From: Notolepis coatsorum
Taxonomy: Eukaryota > Chordata > Actinopteri > Aulopiformes > Paralepididae
Length of the DNA stretch: 64,000 bases
Reading direction: 5' to 3'
Assembly (NCBI GenBank): GCA_963971535.1
Contig: OZ020592.1
Coordinates: forward strand, 129,378,386-129,442,385
In this document: positions 57,763 through 64,000 of the stretch, piece after piece
Layout: each line of letters starts with the position of its first letter
Numbering within the stretch: the stretch's first letter is position 1
Made by a program: the position numbers and the translations under genes
The notes under the pieces: model-generated
The model's database searches: none
What the model saw: only the letters and a program-made list of their open reading frames with translations
What the model was told of the DNA's origin: nothing

Positions 57763-58864
57763 GTGAGGAGGGAGGAGAGGGGTGGGGGAGGGAGGAGGGA
57801 GGAGAGGGGTGGGGGAGGGAGGAGGGAGGAGAGGGGTGGGGGAGGGAGGAGGGAGGGAGGGAGGGAGGGAGGAGAGGGTGGAGGAGAGGGGAGAGGAGGG
57901 AGGAGAGGAGGGAGGAGAGGGGTGGGGGAGGGAGGAGGGAGGGAGGGAGGAGAGGGTGGAGGAGAGGGGAGAGGAGGGAGGAGAGGGGTGGGGGAGGAGG
58001 GAGGAGAAGGGTGGGGGAGGGAGGAGGGAGGGAGGGAGGAGAGGGTGGAGGAGAGGGGAGAGGAGGGAGGAGAGGGGTGGGGGAGGAGGAGGGAGGGAGG
58101 GAGGGAGGAGAGGGTGGAGGAGAGGGGAGAGGAGGGAGGAGAGGGGTGGGGGAGGGAGGAGAGGGGTGGGGGAGGGAGGAGAGGGGTGGGGGAGAGAGGA
58201 GAGGGGTGGGGGGGGGAGGAGAGGGGTGGGGGGGGAGGAGGGAGGAGAGGGTGGAGGAGAGGGGAGAGGAGGGAGGAGAGGGGTGGGGGAGGGAGGAGAG
58301 GGGTGGGGGGGGGCGGAGAGGGGTGGGGGGGGAGGAGGGAGGAGAGGGTGGAGGAGAGGGGAGAGGAGGGAGGAGAGGGGTGAGGAGGGAGGAGAGGTGA
58401 GGAGGGAGGGAGGGAGGAGAGGGTGAGGAGGGAGGAGAGGTGAGGAGGGAGGAGAGGTGAGGAGGGAGGAGAGGTGAGGAGGGAGGAGAGGGGTGGGGGA
58501 GGGAGGAGGGAGGGAGGGAGGAGAGGGGTGGGTGAGGAGGGAGGGAGGGAGGGAGGGAGGAGAGGGTGGAGGAGAGGGGAGAGGGGTGAGGAGGGAGGAG
58601 AGGGTGAGGAGGGAGGAGAGGTGAGGAGGGAGGAGAGGGGTGGGTGAGGAGGGAGGGAGGGAGGGAGGGAGGGAGGAGAGGGTGGAGGAGAGGGGAGAGG
58701 GTGAGGAGGGAGGAGAGGTGAGGAGGGAGGAGAGGGTGGAGGAGAGGGGAGAGGGGTGAGGAGGGAGGAGAGGGAGGGAGGAGGGAGGAGAGGGAGGGAG
58801 GAGAGGGGAGAGGAGGGAGGAGAGGGAGGGAGGAGGGAGGAGAGGGAGGGGAGGGGAGGGGAGG
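57763..58864. repeat. 1.1-kb polypurine G-rich minisatellite beside exon C donor
   Basis: Starting in the donor itself, GGTGAGGAGGGAGGAGAGGG then GTGGGGGAGGGAGGAGG-type units repeat, with very few pyrimidines on the plus strand (an isolated T in GGTG and one C near 58315). Units are 19-60 bp and nested. Runs of three or more G recur every few bases, giving many potential G-quadruplexes and a long triplex-capable mirror tract. The Arg-Glu-Gly ORFs across it are artefacts. Confidence 0.95.
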
Positions 58865-59218
58865 GATGGATGGATGGATGGATGGATGGATGGATGGATG
58901 GATGGATGGATGGATGGATGGATGGATGGATGGATGGATGGATGGATGGATGGATGGATGGATGGATGGGTGGATGGATGGATGGATGGAGAGACGGATG
59001 GATGGATGGATGGATGGGTGGGTGGATGGATGGATGGATGGATGGATGGATGGATGGATGGATGGATGGATGGATGGATGGAGAGACGGATGGATGGATG
59101 GATGGGTGGGTGGATGGATGGATGGATGGATGGATGGATGGATGGATGGATGGATGGATGGATGGATGGATGGATGGATGGATGGATGGATGGATGGATG
59201 GCTGGCTGGATGGATGGG
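58865..59218. repeat. (GGAT)n microsatellite
   Basis: About 88 ATGG/GGAT units. A higher-order duplication is visible: the block with GGGTGGATGG and GGAGAGACGG interruptions recurs at 58970-59020 and 59080-59112. Scattered GGAT units continue to 59430. Confidence 0.96.
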
Positions 59219-59220
59219 TG

Positions 59221-60093
59221 GTTTGTGTTCAATGAATCTCGATGCTGTTCAATCTCATGAGGTTTGTGTACATATGGATGGATGGATGGATGAAGGGAAA
59301 GATGGTATACACACCGTGGAGGTAGATGGATGGATCAATGAAAGGATTGATGGATACTCTCTGTGGAATCTGTGTTTTACAACTCTGTGGTTTGTAAATG
59401 CACGGACGGGTGGATGGGTGGATGGAGGGATATTGCGGCTCATGTTCCAATCAAATTGTGTTCCCCCAAAAGACACACTGCTGACAACATCCCCTGCTGT
59501 ATAATCTGATGACGGCTGTGTTTGGGATTTTGAATCCCATCAGGCCACTGAGCCAGCGGATTGCCCCGTTTCCTATCGTTGCAGTAATCAAATGAAAGAC
59601 AAAGAGAAATGGGGAGACTTTGTTCCGCAGTCAAAGCGGGTCGAGGGTAGGAGAACGGACCCATCCTGGCCTTGCTGGGTTTTGGCCCGGCGCCCGGGGG
59701 CCCGATACCTCATAATCTGCGGAGGGATTAATGTTCAATCGGTAACATGTGATGGAATCAGAGGCGGAAAAGAGGAACGATGGAGGGAGCAATTGAGGAA
59801 GCATAAAAGAGGAGAGATAGAGTAATGATGGATGTGTTTGCATGTGTCACTGTGTGTCTCTGTGTGAGATGACAAATATGTTAGTGATTTCATGGACTCC
59901 AATGTTCCACTAATAATCTGAACAACAGCCCGTCAGAATAAATATCAGCTAAAACAGTTACAAGTCGACACACAGTGGTCGAAGATTATACTTTTAAATG
60001 CAGCAAAAAGGAGGAAGAACCTTCAGCTTCAGAGTCAGTTGGAGGATGTTCCAAAAGTTCAGTTTTTCCTAGTTCAGAGCAGGAGGAGGAACC
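59221..60093. other. Intron sequence downstream of exon C
   Basis: Mostly unique-looking sequence. The part at about 59450-59790 is free of recognisable repeats and contains AATCAAATGAAAGACAAAGA and GGGATTAATGTTCAATCGGT. No open frame has coding character. It could include conserved non-coding sequence, but this needs comparison with other fish. Confidence 0.45.
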
Positions 60094-60207
60094 TTAACCC
60101 TTTCACTGCCACACGACAGAAGGTTAACCCTTTACTATCACACAACCGACGGTCGTGTGGCAGTGAAAGGGCTAACCTTCTGTGTGTTGTCGCAGTGAAA
60201 GGGTTAA
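60094..60207. mobile_element. Complete piggyBac-like MITE
   Basis: TTAA at both ends, termini CCCTTTCACTGCC and its complement GCAGTGAAAGGG, and an internal repeat of the same half sites (CCCTTTACTATCACACAACC with GTGGCAGTGAAAGGG). At 114 bp it is the intact relative of the MITE at 3143/8844. Confidence 0.8.
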
Positions 60208-60210
60208 CCG

Positions 60211-60905
60211 TTTTGGATATAATAACCCTCCTTATATGCATGTTGGAATTCAGAAGTGATGCTGTTTTCTGAGAGGTAGTGCTGAATCTGTTTAAAAACA
60301 ACACCTTCCATGATTTAGCTTAAAACTGGCAAGATACTAATAGGTCTATTATTTGCTCCATTAAAAGGCTGTTTAGCATTTTTGGGAAGCGGAGTGACCT
60401 TAGCTATCTTCCACATTTGAGGAAAAACACCTTCGCTTAGACATAGATAAAAAAAAATATGACACAGTGGCTTTGCTACAATTCTGGCTGCCAGCTGGAG
60501 CAGTTTACCATCTAAGTTAGCATGACCACAAGGTTTATCACACTGTATGGACAAGAGAAGCTTTTCAATTTGCTCTAGATTTATATCCATGAAATCAAAT
60601 TCGATTTTTTTTGTATGCATAATGTGCTGCTTAATTATTGATTCAGACAGTTTACCATCCACTGGCAACATTTGATTCCTTATCATCTCCACCTTATCAA
60701 TAAAATAATCATTAAAAATGATTAGCTATATCTGGAGGTTTGGTGATAAATCCACCAGCTGCTTCTATAAACGAGGGCATCGTATTTGTTTTATTCTTTC
60801 CCGTGACCTCATTTAAGGTTCTCCGTAACTTTTTGCTGTCACCTTTCATTTCTTCAAACTTGGATTTATAGTATTGTTTTTTCTTCTTCTGTGTATTCAT
60901 TTTGG
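60211..60905 (-). pseudogene. LINE reverse transcriptase N-terminal relic
   Basis: The minus strand contains KKKQYYKSKFEEMKGDSKKL, EVTGKNKTNTMPSFIEAAGG (60905-60712), then after a frameshift IEKLLLSIQCDKPCGHANLD, GKLLQLAARIVAKPLCHIFF and KVTPLPKNAKQPFNGANNRP then ISILPVL (to 60315). The remainder fades near the piggyBac-like MITE. The NNRPISILPVL motif is RT block 1 of a jockey/CR1-like LINE. It is truncated on both sides. Confidence 0.7.
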
Positions 60906-61546
60906 TATGACATACTCGCCGACTCCTGCCTATAGTGCATCTGACCCCGCGTGTGTCTCTCTCTCCTTGAGCCTGTGTTTCGGGGGGGGGGCGACGGACG
61001 GACGGGCAGAACGTGATGGAGACATATTGTACGCGCACTTGCCCGCCCGCGTGGCAAAGGCACGTGCAGTCTGAGGCGGAACAAGTGAAGCGTGGCGTAA
61101 CCGCTCATTTCTCACGAGAGGAAACAATTTTAGCTTGTTAACATGCTCCGGGACATGGGATAGGTGATTTCTGCGGCGTCATTAATTACACAAATGTTTT
61201 TTTAGGGGGGGGGGGGGGTTGTTTGTTCCGTAAAAAGATGTGAGTGAAATATTTCTGGTCCCGAAACAAGCAGCAGATGAGCCTTTCAGCCGCTCTGTAA
61301 ATAATCCTCCATCTTGCGCCGCCACTAATGGCGATAATGATTATGATGATACATGCTAATTGTTGTTTGATATTCGCTATCATTTTCCAGTTTTTTTTAC
61401 CGTTAATTAACATGTTAGTCACGCCGTCGTTAGGGAGGGAGGGAGAGGGACGGTAGTGGGGAGAGATGGAGAGAGGGAGACAGGGAGAGTGGAGAAAATT
61501 GGAATTATTCGACATCGGGCTCACCTCTGTGTACGGTATCTGTGTG

Positions 61547-61555
<9 letters not shown>
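60906..61555. other. Intron sequence, possible conserved non-coding patch
   Basis: Contains a GC-rich part (60950-61080, with G10 at 60980-60989) and an AT-rich part at 61300-61425 with ATGGCGATAATGATTATGAT and TTACCGTTAATTAACATGTT. TAAT-core motifs in an otherwise repeat-free patch resemble intronic regulatory elements, but nothing here proves it. Confidence 0.3.
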
Positions 61556-61639
<84 letters not shown>

Positions 61640-61654
61640 GTATATCTCTCTCTG

Positions 61655-61684
<30 letters not shown>
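61556..61684. repeat. (TC)n microsatellite
   Basis: TC repeats with TGTATATC and TGTATC interruptions between 61633 and 61658. Confidence 0.95.
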
Positions 61685-61688
<4 letters not shown>

Positions 61689-61814
61689 GGTGTAATCGAA
61701 TCATTATGCATGGCGTGAACACAGTCCCTTGGCCACAGGTGACTCATAGAGTTTCCATCTTGACTGCAATATCTTTGCCATTATGAACTCAGCATTGGAC
61801 AGACCATCACCATA

Positions 61815-62206
61815 CAGACTATCAGGATGGACAGACTATCAGCAGGACAGACTATCAGCAGGACAGACTATCAGCAGGACAGACTATCACATGGACAGAC
61901 TATCACATGGACAGACTATCAGCAGGACAGACTATCAGCAGGACAGACTATTACATTGACATACTTATCACATGGACAGACTATCACATGGACAGACTAT
62001 CACATGGACAGACTATCACATGGACATACTATCACATGGACAGACTATCACATGGACAGACTATCACATGGACAGACTATCACATGGACAGACTATCACA
62101 TGGACAGACTATCACATGGACAGACTATCAGCAGGACAGACTATCAGCAGGACAGACTATCACATGGACAGACTATCACATGGACAGACTATCACATGGA
62201 CAGACT
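61815..62206. repeat. 16-bp tandem repeat ATGGACAGACTATCAC
   Basis: About 24 units alternating between GACAGACTATCACATG (16 bp) and GACAGACTATCAGCAG (16 bp) versions in blocks. It ends exactly where the L2 3' end begins, so the L2 tail may have seeded or abutted it. Confidence 0.93.
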
Positions 62207-62207
62207 A

Positions 62208-64000
62208 TTTACATTTACATTTAGTCATTTAGCTGACGCCTTTATCCAAAGCGACTTCTGTACGACAAGTCATCAGGAAGGGCATAACTCTATCAGCTGA
62301 GTAACAATGTTCATCAAGTGTTGAGTGCTACAGTGTAGGTTAGTTTATTAGGACAAGTGCATGACAGTAAGGTTAGTTAGGGTTAGATATCTTTTTATTT
62401 TTAAATTTTTTTAATTTCAGATAATGGTTGAAGAAGTGTGTCTTTAGTCGATGGCGAAAGATTGGACGGGTTTCGGCTGTTCTAACTGGGGTGGGTAGTT
62501 CATTCCACCATTGTGGGGCAAGGACTGAGAATAGGCGGCTTCTCCTTGATGACCCTCCCGGAGCTCGGATAGGAGTAGGTCTGAGGCGGCCAGAAGATGC
62601 AGAGTGTAGGGGTCTTGAGGGTGTGTAATTGGAGACCATTGACCGGAGGTAGGCGGGGGAGCGGTTCCCTTTGCCGCACGGTATGCTAGGTCGAGGGCCT
62701 TGAAGCGGATTCGTGCAGCAATGGGGAGCCAGTGCAGGTCCCTAAGAAGTGGGGTGACATGGGCCGACTTCGGTAGGTTTGAGATCAGGCGGGCCGCTGC
62801 GTTCTGAATGAGTTGAAGAGGCTTGGTGGCAGTGGCCGGGAGGCCAGCGAGCAGTGCGTTGCAGTAGTCGAGGCGGGAGATGACTGTTGATTGGACGAGG
62901 AGTTGGGTGGCTTCTTTTGTCAGGAAGGGGTGGATCCTTCTGACGTTGCTCAGGAGGAATCTGCAGGTTCTGGTTGTCGCTGCAATGTGGGGGTCCTAGG
63001 ACCGAGCCCTGGGGGACACCCGTCCCCAGGGGGCGGTGGCCGACAGGGTCCCTCTCGATGACACTTGGTAGGAGCGGTCATTGAGGTATGATGTCAGCCA
63101 TGTCAGCGCAGAGCCAGCCACTCCCATTCCTGCGAGGGCCGCGAGGAGGATCTGATGGTTTGACTGTGTCGAAGGCTGCAGATAGATCTAGGAGAATCAG
63201 GACAGAGGAGAGGCCTTTCGTTTTTGCTAAGTGAAGTGCCTCTGTGACCGCAATGAGGGCCGTTTCTGTGGAGTGGCCAGTCCGGAAGCCAGACTGATTA
63301 GGGTCTAGGAGGTCATTCTGTAAGAGATAAGCAGTAAGTTGGTTGGATACAGCACGTTCAAGTGTTTTAGAAAGGAAGGAGATAAGAGAGACAGGACGAT
63401 AGTTGCCTATGATGGTGGGGTTCAGGGTTGGTTATTTTATGAGCGGCGTGACTCTGGCTTGTTTTAGGGAGGTGGGGACCACCCCCGAGTTGAGTGAGGA
63501 GTTGATGGTTGCAGTTAGGAATGGGAGGATGTCTGGTGCTATGGTCTGGAGGAGTGGGGAGGATAGCCGGTCCAGCTGGCATGTAGTCGGACGGTTCGAC
63601 GTTACCAGTGTCAGGGTCTCGGCTTCTGTAATGGGAGAGAAAGATGACAGAGTGAAGGATGAGGTTCTCGATTCAGCATTTGGAATGGGTGGGGGTTGGG
63701 AGAAGGAGCTGCGGATGTTCTCCACTTTTTCCTCAAAGAAGATCGCGAAGTCTTCGGCAGAGAAAGATGAGGGGGGATGGGGTGGGGGGGGAGCGAGGAG
63801 GGAGGACATGGTAGCATGCAGTTTGCGAAGATTCTTGGCAGAGGCCTCGATCCTATGGTGAAAGAAGGAAGCTTTGGCATTAGTAATGGTTTTGGAGAAT
63901 GTTAACAAGAGGTTGTGATATGTGTCGATGTCAGCAGTGAGGCGTGACTTTCTATACTTCCTCTCAGCCGCTCTCAGGACCTGTCTTTGTTCTCTCACTG
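62208..64000 (-). mobile_element. L2-clade LINE, extends past the window end
   Basis: The 3' end on plus reads TTTACATTTACATTTAGTCA then TTTAGCTGACGCCTTTATCC. ORF2 remnants run to the window end on the minus strand. A second, shorter copy is at 11748-12122 and a C-terminal tail of a related element at 1-68. Confidence 0.85.
62373..64000 (-). pseudogene. L2 ORF2 with internal deletion of the catalytic RT part
   Basis: From 63998 the frame runs RAAERKYRKSRLTADIDTYH, then SSFSAEDFAIFFEEKVENIR and GVVPTSLKQARVTPLIK to 63432. After frameshifts, RT motifs SGFRTGHSTETALIAVTEAL and SSVLILLDLSAAFDTV lie near 63300-63150. At about 62995-63005 the region around SPRGRSLGP joins directly to HIAATTRTCRFLLSNVRRIH-type C-terminal sequence, so the block with the catalytic aspartate pair is absent. 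The C-terminus (WWNELPTPVRTAETRPIFRH) is intact to 62373. It is non-functional as sequenced. Confidence 0.78.

Noticed and set aside
57387..59235. Long ORFs rich in Arg-Glu-Gly, Pro-Ser-Leu or Met-Asp-Gly-Trp
   Set aside because: Polypurine minisatellite and (GGAT)n frames. Only the first part, 57450-57762, is a genuine exon, and the frame after the donor is intron.

Overview
The window looks like a teleost fish genome scaffold. It holds intron-exon sequence of a vertebrate ionotropic glutamate receptor of the delta class (best match by eye: grid2) inside a very repeat-rich background typical of fish: L2, L1/Tx1-like and I/Nimb-like LINEs, tRNA-derived SINEs, hAT, PIF/Harbinger-like and piggyBac-like non-autonomous elements, three DIRS-type tyrosine-recombinase retrotransposons, a Ty1/copia element, and long microsatellites. 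There is no bacterial, operon or CRISPR signal. Two runs of exactly 200 N (21638-21837 and 43750-43949) divide it into three contigs.

Host gene: three exons that are consecutive in the receptor are present with consensus splice sites and compatible phases. Exon A (16975-17076, +) and exon C (57450-57762, +) read forward, but the exon between them, exon B (33248-33445), reads on the minus strand. A decayed copy of exon A occurs twice more, at 27815-27881 (+) and 45276-45342 (-).

Layout. 1-3.1 kb: end of an L2 LINE, then a GGGCCCTCACTGAGAG-type minisatellite split by an 0.88-kb insertion. 3.1-8.85 kb: a piggyBac-like MITE split by DIRS copy 1. 9-16.9 kb: SINEs, a (TG)n block, an L2 fragment, a large AAT/ATT palindrome, a LINE 3' end split by a hAT element with a perfect 8-bp target duplication, and a Harbinger-like MITE, followed by exon A. 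17.3-20.6 kb: an unclassified terminal-inverted-repeat element. 21.8-43.7 kb (contig 2): 5' end of DIRS copy 3, a transposase-like gene, microsatellites, an I/Nimb-like LINE with a 1157-codon ORF, exon B, DIRS copy 2 inside a GAAACTACA array, and a copia element. 43.95-64 kb (contig 3): the same transposase-microsatellite block in the opposite orientation, here carrying an L1-like LINE and a SINE; then LINE and MITE relics, exon C, a 1.1-kb polypurine tract, a GGAT array, and more LINE relics ending in an L2.

How it fits together: the two near-identical inverted arms (about 23.33-29.15 kb and 43.95-55.2 kb), the gap exactly at the arm end, and the reversed exon B are explained together if contig 2 is placed backwards in the scaffold and the arms are two alleles or copies of one intron. 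The arms differ by three insertions (DIRS copy 3 in one; L1-like LINE and SINE in the other), which gives occupied and empty sites side by side. Family names and identities are judged by eye.
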